From Parafrankia irregularis (lineage in GTDB: Bacteria; Actinomycetota; Actinomycetes; Frankiales; Frankiaceae), in assembly GCF_001536285.1 (NCBI RefSeq), contig NZ_FAOZ01000002.1, positions 124,001 to 188,000 of the forward strand: 64,000 nucleotides of DNA, written 5' to 3'. Below are positions 1-8,927 of the stretch, piece after piece. How positions within the stretch are numbered: position 1 is the first letter of the stretch; each line of letters opens with the position of its first letter. A model generated the notes under the pieces. That model worked only from the letters and a program-made list of their open reading frames with translations, was not told the DNA's origin and did not search any database. The translations under genes and the position numbers were made by a program.

Positions 1-123
1 CACCGCGGTGGGGGCCTTCAGCCACCACGGCCTGACCACCCCGTCGTGGAACTGACCCAGGAACGGATCAAACGTCGGCCTGTCCTCGGCGGCCTGATCA
101 ACGAATACGGACGAGCCGCTTAA
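1..123 (+). CDS. C-terminal tail of a transposase/integrase-like CDS (5' end outside window)
   Basis: An open frame enters from the left edge and stops with TAA at 121-123, giving 40 residues. Its end (RRPVLGGLINEYGRAA) resembles the conserved tails of integrase-core transposases that are common in actinobacteria, which is family recall and not a search result. The catalytic part is outside the window. A second frame over the first 54 bases also looks protein-like, so the gene may be frameshifted. It marks mobile DNA at the left border. Confidence 0.45.
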   Translation, partial: HRGGGLQPPRPDHPVVELTQERIKRRPVLGGLINEYGRAA

Positions 124-314
124 AACCCCAGGTCGACACCGGTGGCCGAGTTCTGACACCCCACAATCCTCCGTCGAGGGATCCGCCCATGCATCCAGAG
201 TGCCACTCGGCATCTTCCGACGTTTTCCCCGACCTCGGGCCGGATAATTCCATCTGCCGGGGGGAACGTCGGCAGGGACCGTGGTGCCGCTACGTCCTCT
301 GCGGGGTTCGGACT

Positions 315-890
315 ATGAAAAATCCGAGTAAAAGCACCAATTCGGACAGTAGGAAAATCCCTTTCTGGGATCGCTTTGTCGGCTGGCTGAGTGAACACGG
401 AAACCCGCTGGGGCGGAAGCTCGTCGCGCAGGTAATGGCTGCCCTCCTCGGTCTTGCGGGAGCCTGGATCATCGCTGCCAAGACGATCGAGCCACGCATT
501 CCCCTTGATGCGGCGACTGTGTATATCGGCCGGTTCTACCGGGAGATCTCCGATCCTGCGAAGATTCATGCGGCGTGGCAGAACATGACGACCAAAACCT
601 TCCAGACGTACTCCAGTCTTCCCTATCGGAACTTCCGAAAGTTCTGGGCAAATCAGCAGAGGCCGTCGATTCTCGACGTGTCCAAGGATGGCAGTAACAC
701 GTTTGCGGTTTCTATTCAGTTCCATCCCAAGGGAAAACCGAAGGGCACGAAGGATCCGGAGGCACACTTCGCGGCTGTTCTTCAGTGTGATGATCGTGTG
801 GCGATATGGACGTTCACGAACTGTGACAGTAGGTCGCTCAAACTCGAAGACCTCAAGGACTACGATCTCCGGGTGCTGGACGGAGGATGA
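315..890 (+). CDS. Single-pass membrane protein with NTF2-like extracytoplasmic domain, hypothetical
   Basis: This is a 191-residue protein from the ATG at 315; the frame is open further upstream, but no better start is supported. The N-terminus is short and charged (KNPSKSTNSDSRK). One hydrophobic helix follows (about residues 35-55, VMAALLGLAGAWIIAA), then a soluble domain of about 130 residues whose start (ISDPAKIHAAWQNM) looks like NTF2-like domains on actinobacterial membrane-anchored accessory proteins. I see no catalytic motif. GC is lower than in the neighbours, which fits the mobile-element tail just upstream. Fold assignment is an inference; function is unknown. Confidence 0.6.
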   Translation: MKNPSKSTNSDSRKIPFWDRFVGWLSEHGNPLGRKLVAQVMAALLGLAGAWIIAAKTIEPRIPLDAATVYIGRFYREISDPAKIHAAWQNMTTKTFQTYSSLPYRNFRKFWANQQRPSILDVSKDGSNTFAVSIQFHPKGKPKGTKDPEAHFAAVLQCDDRVAIWTFTNCDSRSLKLEDLKDYDLRVLDGG

Positions 891-1109
891 GTCCGTGGGC
901 CTCGGGTTTCCCTGGGGTCCGTCATGCCGACGGTGAACGCATGATTCACGGCCGAACGGGTACGTCGAACTGGGTCCGAGTGGGTATCGAATCCCGCTCC
1001 CGTGGTTCCGTCGTTGATTCCGATGAACGGCGTGACGGCCAGTCGAACTGGCGCCGATCAACTGATTCCGAGAGTCAACGGCCCCGCCACTCAGAAGGAG
1101 GCGGTCCCA

Positions 1110-1280
1110 GTGTTCGCTCGAATGATCCGTTGTCATGCCAGGTACCAGGCGATGATTCTCCTTTTTCTGCTCGCCGCGGCCATGCTGACTTTCGCCGCTA
1201 CGGTCGTCTCACCGTCGGCTGAAGCGAAGCCCCCGTCCGAGTGCTACAAGTACCCCGACGGGACGATCGAATGTGAGTAA
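1110..1280 (+). CDS. Small secreted peptide, 56 aa, hypothetical
   Basis: The GTG at 1110 follows a strong AAGGAGG ribosome site at 1095-1101, which decides the start. The product has basic residues (ARMIRCHARYQ), a hydrophobic core (AMILLFLLAAAMLTFAATVV) and an SAEA-type signal-peptidase site. The mature peptide is only about 20 residues (KPPSECYKYPDGTIECE), carries two cysteines that could form a disulfide, and is acidic at the end. No family is recognised. It stands alone between a membrane protein and the MMPL gene. Confidence 0.6.
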   Translation: MFARMIRCHARYQAMILLFLLAAAMLTFAATVVSPSAEAKPPSECYKYPDGTIECE

Positions 1281-1350
1281 GCGTTACACTGCTTGAGGTG
1301 TGCTCGGCAACCCTTGTTGGAAGCCTCGTAATCAGAAGCGTCGTGAGTGC

Positions 1351-1378
1351 CCGGTGGTGTAGCGGGCTACACCACCGG
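1351..1378. promoter_or_regulatory. Perfect 13-bp-arm palindrome upstream of the MMPL gene (probable operator)
   Basis: The core GGTGTAGC-GG-GCTACACC lies at 1356-1373. The arms extend with perfect complementarity to 13 bp each (1351-1363 and 1366-1378). The same 18-bp core, with centre CC instead of GG, recurs at 5750-5767 in front of the sensor kinase. The repeat of an exact dyad in front of two genes makes it a regulator site, most simply that of the NarL-type response regulator encoded between them. Confidence 0.7.
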
Positions 1379-1538
1379 TTGGGGAGTCCTCACCCTCGTG
1401 GCGAAGACCGTCTCGCGGAATCGTGTGAGACGACGAAGGACACTCCTCACCGGCACTTCAGCTGGCCGGATGCGTGCGTGGGGTGGTTCTTCGAGTCTGT
1501 ATTCGACTCGATGCGCTGATGCGGAGGCTGCTCCAGCC

Positions 1539-3776
1539 ATGGCAACTGTCCTTTATCGCCTGGGCCATGTCTCCTTCCGGTGGCGATGGTTCGTCGCCTT
1601 GCTGTGGGTGGCCGTGCTGTGTGGCGTCGGCTTCGCCGCCTCGCAGGCGTCCACCGCCAGGGACGAGGGGTTCACCACGCCAGGTATCGAGTCGCAGAAG
1701 GCATTCGACCTGATGGAGCAGCGCTTCCCCGGCTCCGTCGCGAACGCCGCGAGCGCCCGGATCGTGTTCGTCGCGCCCGGCGGTGAGAAGGTCACCGCGG
1801 CAGAGAACCGGAAGGCCATCGAGCGTCTCGTCGACGAGACGGCCGACGGCACGCAGGTCGCCAGTGCTGTGGATCCCTTCCAGGTGAGGGCGCTGAGCGA
1901 CGACGGCACGACGGCGTATACGACCGTCAGTTTCAAAGTCACCGCCGACGACCTCTCCGACGCGAGCAAGAAGCACCTGGAGCACGCCGTCGAACAGGCC
2001 CGCGAGGCCGGGCTGACCGTCGACGTCGGCGGGAACGCCCTGGCCGAGCAGCCCGGGGCGGGAGGGGCGACAGAGGCAATCGGCATCGCCGTGGCCGCTG
2101 TGGTGCTGCTGATCACCTTCGGGTCGATGGCCGCGGCAGGGCTTCCGCTGCTGACGGCGATCCTTGGCGTCGCCGTCAGCATGACCGGCATCCTGGCGCT
2201 CTCCAGCGCGTTCGGCCTGTCCGACAGCACCGGCACCCTGGCCACCATGCTCGGCCTGGCCTGCGGCATCGACTACGCCCTGTTCGTCGTCTCCCGGTAC
2301 CGGGAGGAGCGCGCCAAGGGACATGTGCCGAGGGATGCGGCCGGGCTGGCCGTGGGCACGGCCGGTTCGGCTGTCGTCTTCGCCGGGCTGACCGTGGTCA
2401 TCGCCCTCGCCGGGCTGTTCGTGGTCGGTATTCCGATGCTCACCAAGATGGGGCTGGCTGCCGCCGGCGCGGTGCTGCTGTCCGTGCTGGTATGCCTGAC
2501 GCTGGTCCCGGCCCTGCTGGGCTTCTGGCCCAATGCCGTGCTCTCGCGCGGAGCCCGCAGGAACTCCAAGCGCTACCGCCGGAAGCAACTCAAGCAGCAC
2601 AACGGCGGCTCCCGCTGGGCCCGGATCGTCGTACGCCGCCCGTGGCCCGTCCTGCTGCTGGCCGTTGTCGCCCTGGGTGTCGTCGCCGCCCCGGTCATGA
2701 ACCTCCAGCTGGGCATGCCCGGCGATGAGGCCAGACCCGCCTCCACCACCGAGCGTCGCGCCTACGACGATCTGGCCAAGGGGTTCGGAGCCGGCTTCAA
2801 CGGCCCGCTGACCATCGTCGTCGACGCCAGCGGAGCCACGGACCCGAAGGCAGCCGTGGCGGCGATCTCCACGGACATCGGGGCCACCGACGGAGTCGTG
2901 TCGGTGTCCTCGGCTCGCTTCAACTCCGCCGGTGACACGGCGGTGTTCTCCGCCATCCCGTCCACCAGCCCCACGGACGAGAGGACCAAGGACCTGGTCA
3001 AGAGCATCCGTGACCAGCGGCCCGGTATCGAGGCGAAGACCGACGGCGCGAGCTTCGAGGTCACCGGCAAGACTGCGCTCGACATCGACGTCGCCGAGAA
3101 GGTGCAGGGCGCGCTCATCCCGTACCTGGCGGTCGTGGTCGGACTGGCGATCGTGCTCCTGCTGCTGGTCTTCCGTTCACTGCTCGTGCCTGTCAAGGCG
3201 GCACTGGGCTTCCTGCTCTCGGTGCTCGCCGCTCTCGGTGCGGTCGTCCTGGTCTTTCAGCAGGGCCATGGCGCGAGCCTGCTCGGTGTCGAGACCACCG
3301 GCCCGATCATGAGCATAATGCCGATTTTTCTGGTGGGCATCGTCTTCGGCCTGGCGATGGACTACGAGGTCTTCCTCGTCTCCCGGATCCGCGAGTCCTA
3401 CGTCCACGCAGATGCGGCCAAGCCGGCGGTGGTCTCCGGCTTCCGGCGCAGCGCCCGTGTGGTGGTCGCCGCCGCACTGATCATGATCGCGGTGTTCTCC
3501 GGCTTCATCGGTGCCCAGGAGTCGATGATCAAAATGATCGGCTTCGGTCTCGCGATCGCCGTCCTCTTCGACGCCTTCGTCGTCCGCATGGCAATCGTGC
3601 CGGCCGTGCTGTCACTCCTGGGCGACAAGGCCTGGTACCTGCCGCGGTGGCTGAACCGGCTGCTGCCGAACATCGACGTCGAGGGCGAGAAGCTCAGCCA
3701 CAAGGTCGCGCCGCCCAACGACGTGATGGGGACCGTGCCGGACCAGCCAGTCGTACAACCCCTCCCCATCCGCTGA
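1539..3776 (+). CDS. MMPL/RND-family membrane transporter
   Basis: A 745-residue protein starting at the ATG at 1539, whose first residues (MATVLYRLGHVSF) match the usual MMPL start; a purine-rich GCGGAGG lies at 1520-1526. It shows the two-fold MMPL layout: TM1, a large extracytoplasmic domain (about 40-210), a block of five or six TMs containing GLACGIDYALFVVSRYREE, a second TM and outer domain, then a last TM block with GLAMDYEVFLVSRIRE. The paired GxxxDY motifs are the proton-relay segments of the family. Such proteins export lipids, siderophores or drugs across the membrane using the proton gradient; the substrate is not visible here. It is probably regulated by the convergent two-component system through the palindrome at 1351. 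Confidence 0.92.
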   Translation: MATVLYRLGHVSFRWRWFVALLWVAVLCGVGFAASQASTARDEGFTTPGIESQKAFDLMEQRFPGSVANAASARIVFVAPGGEKVTAAENRKAIERLVDETADGTQVASAVDPFQVRALSDDGTTAYTTVSFKVTADDLSDASKKHLEHAVEQAREAGLTVDVGGNALAEQPGAGGATEAIGIAVAAVVLLITFGSMAAAGLPLLTAILGVAVSMTGILALSSAFGLSDSTGTLATMLGLACGIDYALFVVSRYREERAKGHVPRDAAGLAVGTAGSAVVFAGLTVVIALAGLFVVGIPMLTKMGLAAAGAVLLSVLVCLTLVPALLGFWPNAVLSRGARRNSKRYRRKQLKQHNGGSRWARIVVRRPWPVLLLAVVALGVVAAPVMNLQLGMPGDEARPASTTERRAYDDLAKGFGAGFNGPLTIVVDASGATDPKAAVAAISTDIGATDGVVSVSSARFNSAGDTAVFSAIPSTSPTDERTKDLVKSIRDQRPGIEAKTDGASFEVTGKTALDIDVAEKVQGALIPYLAVVVGLAIVLLLLVFRSLLVPVKAALGFLLSVLAALGAVVLVFQQGHGASLLGVETTGPIMSIMPIFLVGIVFGLAMDYEVFLVSRIRESYVHADAAKPAVVSGFRRSARVVVAAALIMIAVFSGFIGAQESMIKMIGFGLAIAVLFDAFVVRMAIVPAVLSLLGDKAWYLPRWLNRLLPNIDVEGEKLSHKVAPPNDVMGTVPDQPVVQPLPIR

Positions 3777-3852
3777 GCCCCAACGCACGCGGCGAGCAGG
3801 GGATGGCCGACGCTGTTCTGCGCGTCCTGGGCACTATCCGATGAACCTGACG

Positions 3853-3889
3853 GAGCCCCGGTCCCCGAGGAGAGTTGGGGCCGGGGCTC
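3853..3889. terminator. Strong hairpin between convergent MMPL and response-regulator genes
   Basis: GAGCCCCGG (3853-3861) and CCCC (3863-3866) pair with GGGG CCGGGGCTC (3877-3889), with a single bulged T and a 10-nt loop. No long U tract follows, as is usual in high-GC actinobacteria. The position between two gene ends suggests a bidirectional terminator. Confidence 0.7.
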
Positions 3890-3898
3890 TGACGCCGG

Positions 3899-4558
3899 TC
3901 AGGGCTGGATGTTCTGCGGGCTGTTGAGGTAGGCGAGCACGGCGAGCACCCGTCGGTGACCGCTGTCGCTGGGCGGCAGGCCCAGCTTCAGGAACACGTT
4001 GCCGATGTGCTTGTGGACCGCACGCTCGGTCACGACGAGCGTCCTGGCGATGGTGCTGTTGTCGTGGCCTTCCGCCATCAGCTCCAGCACCTCGCGCTCA
4101 CGCGGGGTGAGCGAGTCGATCGGCGTGTCGCGGCGGCGGGTCATCAGCTCGGTCACCACCTCCGGGTCCAGGGCGCTGCCGCCCGCAGCGACGCGTTCCA
4201 GCGCGTCGAGGAACTCGTCGACCCGCCCGACACGGTCCTTGAGCAGGTAGCCGACCCCGCTCGCCCCGCCGCCCAGCAGTTCGGCGGCGTAGGACCCCTC
4301 GACGTACTGCGAGAGGACCAGGACCGGCAGGCCCGGGATCGTCTCCCGCGCCTCGCGGGCAGCGCGCAGGCCCTCGTCGCGGAAGTGCGGTGGCATCCGC
4401 ACGTCCAGTACGGCGATGTCCGGCCTGTATCGAAGCAGAGCGGGCAGGATCTCGGGCCCGCTGCCGGCGACGGCCACAACCTCGTGCCCGGCCGAGTTCA
4501 GCAGCAGGACGAGCCCCTCTCTCAGCAGGGCGTTGTCCTCGGCGATCACCACACGCAC
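3899..4558 (-). CDS. NarL/LuxR-family response regulator
   Basis: 219 residues. The receiver domain (1-120) has the acidic pair E7/D8, phospho-acceptor D52 (in LDVRMPP), S83 and conserved K107 (YLLKDR). A LuxR-type HTH follows (about 150-210, DSLTPREREVLELMAEGHDNSTIA). It is encoded directly after the kinase with a 13-bp overlap, so the two are co-translated partners. As a phosphorylated dimer it should bind a short dyad, and the duplicated GGTGTAGC palindrome is the obvious candidate. That would make the system autoregulated and give it control of the MMPL transporter. Confidence 0.93.
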   Translation of the reverse strand: MRVVIAEDNALLREGLVLLLNSAGHEVVAVAGSGPEILPALLRYRPDIAVLDVRMPPHFRDEGLRAAREARETIPGLPVLVLSQYVEGSYAAELLGGGASGVGYLLKDRVGRVDEFLDALERVAAGGSALDPEVVTELMTRRRDTPIDSLTPREREVLELMAEGHDNSTIARTLVVTERAVHKHIGNVFLKLGLPPSDSGHRRVLAVLAYLNSPQNIQP

Positions 4559-5700
4559 GGCAGCTCCACTTCGATCTCGGTCGGGCCCCCGGTCGGGCTG
4601 GTCACGGTCACCTCGCCGTCCAGGGCGGCGACGCGGCGGCGGATGCCCAGCAGGCCCGAGCCGCGGTGCTCGTCCACGCCGCCGGCGCCATCGTCGCGGA
4701 CGACGGCACGCAGTCCCGCGCGCAGGCGTTCCAGCCGCACGGTAGCCCGGCTACCGCCGCTGTACTTGGCCGCGTTGGTCAGCGCCTCAGCCACCGCGAA
4801 ATACGCGGCCGCCTCCACCGCCGCCGGGGGACGGGGCCCCTCTTCCAGACCACCCACGACGTGAACGGTCACGTCCAGCCCGCTGCTCGCCGCCAGCGCC
4901 CGCACAGCGCCGACCAGACCGCGGTCGGTCAGGATCGGTGGGTGGATGCCGCGCACCACGTGCCGCAGCTCGGTAAGAGCCTCCTGGGCATGGTCCTGGG
5001 CGTCGGCGAGCAGTCTGCGGGCGGTGTCGGGGTCACGGTCGTAGGCGCGTTGGGCCAGACCGATGCGCATGGAGAGGGCCACCAGGCGGGCCTGAGCGCC
5101 ATCGTGCAGGTCGCGTTCGATGCGGCGCAGTTCAGCTTCGTGCGCGGCGATCGCGTCGGTGCGGGTGGCGGCGAGCTCCTCCACCCGGGCAGCGAGGAGT
5201 GCCCGTGGGGAGGGTCTGAGCAGGGCCTGCGACCAGCGGGCCTCCAGGTCGGCGAGCCGGGTGATCAGCGGAAGCACCACGGCTTCGCGGCGCAGCAACC
5301 CGCACCGCACCCCGTCGACGACCAGGCCGAGCGGCCACAGTGGCAGAGCGAGGAGGATCAGAGCACCGTAGAAGTAGAAGGCGAGCATCCACAGCAGATC
5401 GGTGCGGGTCCCAGGGTCCTGGACCGCGATACGTAGCCGCCGCCGCAGCGGGCCGGTGATCGCCTGGTACGCCTCGGGGATCTCCCGGCCCGTCCACGCC
5501 GCCGTCATCTGCCGTTTGGCCCCGGCGATACGGCGGATCAGCAACACCGTCTCCGGCAGCAGCCACGCCCCGACCACCGCGAGCGTGCCCATGGCGGTGA
5601 TCAGCAGAACCGTGATGAAGAGGTAAAGCCCGAAGGCCATCACCGCGGCCCCGCTCAGCTGGACCGTCGCCCGCCCGGCCAGCCGCATCGCCTTCCACAT
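4546..5700 (-). CDS. DesK/NarX-type sensor histidine kinase (HisKA_3)
   Basis: 384 residues. N-terminal membrane segments lie at about 18-50 and 103-130 with no large outer loop, so the stimulus is probably sensed within the membrane. A cytoplasmic coiled stretch (150-190) leads into the dimerisation box, with phosphorylatable H199 in RDLHDGAQ. The HATPase_c domain follows (AEALTNAAKYS, DDGAGGVDEHRGSGLLGIRRR). It phosphorylates the regulator encoded immediately downstream. Its promoter region carries the 18-bp palindrome at 5750-5767, 49 bp upstream of the start, so autoregulation is likely. Streptomyces relatives are usually described as cell-envelope stress sensors; this is inference here. 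Confidence 0.93.
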   Translation of the reverse strand: MWKAMRLAGRATVQLSGAAVMAFGLYLFITVLLITAMGTLAVVGAWLLPETVLLIRRIAGAKRQMTAAWTGREIPEAYQAITGPLRRRLRIAVQDPGTRTDLLWMLAFYFYGALILLALPLWPLGLVVDGVRCGLLRREAVVLPLITRLADLEARWSQALLRPSPRALLAARVEELAATRTDAIAAHEAELRRIERDLHDGAQARLVALSMRIGLAQRAYDRDPDTARRLLADAQDHAQEALTELRHVVRGIHPPILTDRGLVGAVRALAASSGLDVTVHVVGGLEEGPRPPAAVEAAAYFAVAEALTNAAKYSGGSRATVRLERLRAGLRAVVRDDGAGGVDEHRGSGLLGIRRRVAALDGEVTVTSPTGGPTEIEVELPCVW

Positions 5701-5749
5701 GAGCCCACGCTAGGGGATCGGATTCCGCGGACCGGGCCGACGCCGAGAA

Positions 5750-5767
5750 GGTGTAGCCCGCTACACC
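5750..5767. promoter_or_regulatory. Second copy of the GGTGTAGC/GCTACACC palindrome
   Basis: GGTGTAGC-CC-GCTACACC is identical to the core at 1356-1373 read on the other strand. It lies between the divergent sensor kinase (start 5700) and the dehydrogenase gene (start 5960), so it could act on either or both. The symmetry ends after 8 bp per arm here, against 13 bp at the MMPL copy. Confidence 0.7.
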
Positions 5768-5959
5768 ACTCGTTCGGGAGTGCGCTCCCTGGCCCGCGCA
5801 CCCGTGCCGGGAGACGCTGGAACCGGCGGAAGGTCGAAGACTCCTGCACGGGCACCGCACCGTTCGCCGGGCGCCTCACGGACGGCGAACCCCGCGGCGG
5901 CACGTGCCCGGGACCTGCGCCCCATATCACCCCCTCATCCACCGGAGGAGAGCACCACC

Positions 5960-7003
5960 GTGAGCAGGATGAAGTCCCTCTACACCGGCACCACCCCGGA
6001 CACCGTCGAAATCCTGGAGGTGGACCGCCCTGTCCCAGGCCCGCGCGACGCGCTGGTCAGGATCCGAGCCTGCGGCATCTGCGGCACCGACGTGTCGTTT
6101 CTGCACCTGGGCGGTATCCCTGCCCACGCTCACCTGGGCGGCGAGATCGTCCCCGTCGCGCTGGGCCACGAACCAGCCGGTGAGGTCGTCGAGGTCGGCG
6201 CCGAGGTGGAGGGACTGAAGGTGGGCGACCGGGTCGTGGTCAACCCGCAGGGGCCGAGCGGCGTCATCGGCTGCGGTGCGCGACACGGCGCGCTGAGCGA
6301 GTACCTGCTCGTCGAGAATGCCGCCGTCGGCAGGAGCCTGGCCGTCTTCCCCGACCACGTTCCGTTCGACGTCGCATCCCTCAACGAGCCAATGGCTGTC
6401 GCCCGGCACGCCGTCAACCGCTCCGAGGCAAAGCCCGCCGACAAGGTCGTCGTCTTCGGTGCCGGGCCCATCGGCCTGGGCGCGGCGATCTGGCTCAAGC
6501 TGCGCGGCGTGGAGCACGTGGTGGTCGCCGACGTCATTCCGTCCCGGCTGGAGAAGGCGCTGGCCATAGGGGCGGACGCCGTCATCAACTCCGCAGAGCA
6601 GGACGTCACCGGGCGCCTGACCGAGCTGCACGGGCAGGCCAGCAACGCCCTCGGACAGCCCCGGCCCGGCACCGACATCTACTTCGATGCCGCCGGCGCA
6701 GCGGCGGTCTTCAACACCGTGGTGGGCAACGCCAAATGGGGCGCCAAACTGGTCATGGTCGCCATACAGAAGAAGAGCTCGGAGATCGACCTCGGCGGAA
6801 TGCTCCGCAGCGAGCTCACGCTCATCGCGTCGCAGGGCTACCCGACCGAGATCTTCGAGGTCACCCCCGAACTCGTCGAGCACGAGGACCGCTTCGCCAG
6901 GCTGATCAGCCACCGAGTGCCGTTCGCCGAGGCCGACCGTGCCTTCGAGTGGGCCCTCACGCCCGGCGCCGCCGAGAAGATCGTCGTCACCTTCGACGAC
7001 TGA
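5960..7003 (+). CDS. Zinc-type medium-chain alcohol dehydrogenase
   Basis: 347 residues from the GTG at 5960, preceded by GGAGGAG (5944-5950); an ATG three codons on is an alternative. The N-terminal catalytic domain has the zinc-site signature CGICGTD and GHEPAGEVVEVG, and the Rossmann fold has VFGAGPIGLGAA followed by an acidic VADV, which suggests NAD(H). The four-cysteine structural zinc loop of classical enzymes is missing: the stretch after VVVNPQ is short, with one Cys. The family oxidises secondary alcohols, polyols or threonine; the substrate here is unknown. It is divergent from the sensor kinase with the shared palindrome between them. Confidence 0.88.
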   Translation: MSRMKSLYTGTTPDTVEILEVDRPVPGPRDALVRIRACGICGTDVSFLHLGGIPAHAHLGGEIVPVALGHEPAGEVVEVGAEVEGLKVGDRVVVNPQGPSGVIGCGARHGALSEYLLVENAAVGRSLAVFPDHVPFDVASLNEPMAVARHAVNRSEAKPADKVVVFGAGPIGLGAAIWLKLRGVEHVVVADVIPSRLEKALAIGADAVINSAEQDVTGRLTELHGQASNALGQPRPGTDIYFDAAGAAAVFNTVVGNAKWGAKLVMVAIQKKSSEIDLGGMLRSELTLIASQGYPTEIFEVTPELVEHEDRFARLISHRVPFAEADRAFEWALTPGAAEKIVVTFDD

Positions 7004-7165
7004 CCGAAGAAACGGCACCGCTGTCGCGTCCGGACGAGAGCCCGGTGCGGACAGCCTGCAGTAGTCGAAAATGGCTGCCTCCATCCGAGGCGGAAATCGA
7101 GCAGCGCGGTGCACATTCTGGCTGCACCCCGCCACCGCCAGCAGCGCATGAGATGGAGATGTGCG

Positions 7166-8353
7166 GTGAATCACCGACCCGACGCCGGCGAGCCCGGCAC
7201 CGGCACCCACCCTTTTGACGGCGTCGGCGGCCTCGACGAGGAAGTGGAGAACAGCGCCGAACAGAGCCGCATTGAGTCGGTCGAACCCCCGCGACAAGAC
7301 CACGTCCCGCCCGAGGCACTGTGGAGAGAACGGATTCAGGCTCGTTACCCCGTCCCACAGGCGCAATCAACCACCCGTCGCACCCAGCCGGACGTCTCCA
7401 GCGAAAGCCATGCCTGCCCTCGCGGTGATGATCAGCAGGGCCGTGAGGAAGACCCGGTGGCGTACCGCGACGCCGGGAATGATGCAGGCGCCCGACCGGC
7501 ATTCGACGGGGAACCGCCATCCGTGGCCTCTGTGGACACAGCACGACACGCGAAGCGGCGTCGTCGGCGGCGGATCATCGCGATGGTGGCAGTCATCCAA
7601 CTCGTCGTGTTGGCGGCCGGTGACCGATTCGCGGTCTCCGCCGCGGAAGACCAGATGGTCAGCCAGATCGAAGCCAGCATCATCGAGAACCTCGACTGCG
7701 ACGTCACCCCACCCACGGTGAGCGACGTCAGTATCGGAGGGTTCCCCTTCCTGACTCAGGTCGCATTCGGCAGGTTCAAGGACATCGGGGTGACTGTGGA
7801 GGGGGTACCCACGCCAGGGCCCCGTATCTCCGCAGTTGAGGCACACCTGCGCGGCCTGCACATCCCGGTCACGAAGATGCTCACCAACAGCGTCGGTGAG
7901 GTGCCGGTCGACGAGGTCGAGGCGACAGTTCACCTCGACTACACGGATGTGAACACCTACCTGGCTGGCCAGCCGGGCGCGGTGCAGATTAACCCGGTGG
8001 ACGGCGGTGACCAGGTAGAGGTCTCCGGAATCGCCGACATCCCGGTAGTCGGCTCCCAGGAGGTCGGCGGCATCACCACCTTCGAGATCCGGGACAACAA
8101 GCTCACTCTCGTACCTTCAGAGATCTCGCTGCGTGGCACGCTGAACATCAGTATCCCCGTTCCGGGTGGGCTGGGGAACCTGCTTCCCGACATACCGATT
8201 CCGGTCGGCGCCCTGCCGTTCGACGTCAGCGTTGTCAAGGCGGCGACCGACGCGACAGGTCTCTCCCTGACCGCCACGGCCAGGGACATCACGCTCCCGG
8301 AGGCCGACACGAAGCCTCGGAACTGCCCGGCGGCGGACACCGACCGGTCCTGA
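7166..8353 (+). CDS. DUF2993 (LmeA-like) membrane-anchored lipid-binding protein
   Basis: The start is uncertain; the GTG at 7166 follows TGGAGA, and a shorter product from the GTG at 7526 would still hold every domain. The first ~120 residues are disordered and polar. A run of arginines (KRRRRRR) and one hydrophobic helix (IIAMVAVIQLVVLAAG) anchor it. The rest is a DUF2993 domain, recognisable from the order of IENLDCDVTPPTVSDVSIGGFPFLTQ, the YTDVNTYL segment and the C-terminal LSLTATARDITLP. Relatives such as LmeA are periplasmic phospholipid- or polyprenyl-binding proteins of the envelope. Two small exported or membrane proteins follow on the same strand. Confidence 0.75.
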   Translation: MNHRPDAGEPGTGTHPFDGVGGLDEEVENSAEQSRIESVEPPRQDHVPPEALWRERIQARYPVPQAQSTTRRTQPDVSSESHACPRGDDQQGREEDPVAYRDAGNDAGARPAFDGEPPSVASVDTARHAKRRRRRRIIAMVAVIQLVVLAAGDRFAVSAAEDQMVSQIEASIIENLDCDVTPPTVSDVSIGGFPFLTQVAFGRFKDIGVTVEGVPTPGPRISAVEAHLRGLHIPVTKMLTNSVGEVPVDEVEATVHLDYTDVNTYLAGQPGAVQINPVDGGDQVEVSGIADIPVVGSQEVGGITTFEIRDNKLTLVPSEISLRGTLNISIPVPGGLGNLLPDIPIPVGALPFDVSVVKAATDATGLSLTATARDITLPEADTKPRNCPAADTDRS

Positions 8354-8503
8354 GTGACCGAACAGAAGCCGCCGTATCCGTGTCGCGCTCGGCCCACCAC
8401 CGCGACACCCGCGAATGCGTTCCAGGATTTCGCACCCATGAAAAAAATCTCCCACGGAAGAATGTCCGCGCCCAGAAATTTCCGAGATAGGAGGAGGATG
8501 GAC

Positions 8504-8896
8504 GTGAAGCGAATTGCTGTTTCCCTCGCCGTCGCATTTACTGTACTGACCGCATGTCAAGATCCAATCGACTCGGCGGGCGGCGTCGGTAGCGCATCCT
8601 CCGGGCCGAGCGCCTCGGCGCAGATGTCACCGAGCCCGGGCGCCGCACCGGACAGTGCAGACACCGCCGCATATGTTGCACAGTTCCGCCGGGATTTCCC
8701 GGAGGTCGCCGAAGGCAGGACGGACCAGCAGATCATCCAGGATGCCTTCAGTAGTTGCTCGGACATGGCGGACGCCATGGATATAACCACTCCGTCGATG
8801 GGGCGACGCTACGGGCTCGGTGGATCGAAAGCTGACCAGTTCACTCTGCACAACATCGCGCTACTCACCATGGTGGAAATCTGCCAGACCGTCTGA
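8504..8896 (+). CDS. Lipoprotein with DUF732-like domain
   Basis: 130 residues from the GTG at 8504. An AGGAGGA site at 8490-8496 sits 7 nt before this GTG but overlaps the ATG at 8498, which favours the GTG. The signal peptide (MKRIAVSLAVAFTVLTAC) ends in an LTAC lipobox with Cys18 as the lipidated residue. A Ser/Pro/Gly-rich linker follows. The C-terminal 75 residues (YVAQFRRDFPEVAEGRTDQQ, two further cysteines) look like the small helical DUF732 secreted domain. Function of that family is unknown. Confidence 0.7.
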   Translation: MKRIAVSLAVAFTVLTACQDPIDSAGGVGSASSGPSASAQMSPSPGAAPDSADTAAYVAQFRRDFPEVAEGRTDQQIIQDAFSSCSDMADAMDITTPSMGRRYGLGGSKADQFTLHNIALLTMVEICQTV

Positions 8897-8927
8897 CGAA
8901 TAGCGACGCACAGTTGGAGGGGCGCTG

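Noticed and set aside
1458-2600. Long minus-strand frame opposite the MMPL gene
   Set aside because: Antisense shadow of a clear coding gene; composition is that of reversed high-GC codons and it has no motif.
5927-7366. Minus-strand frame of 479 codons opposite the dehydrogenase
   Set aside because: Covers a well-supported gene in the opposite strand and shows no domain or ribosome site.
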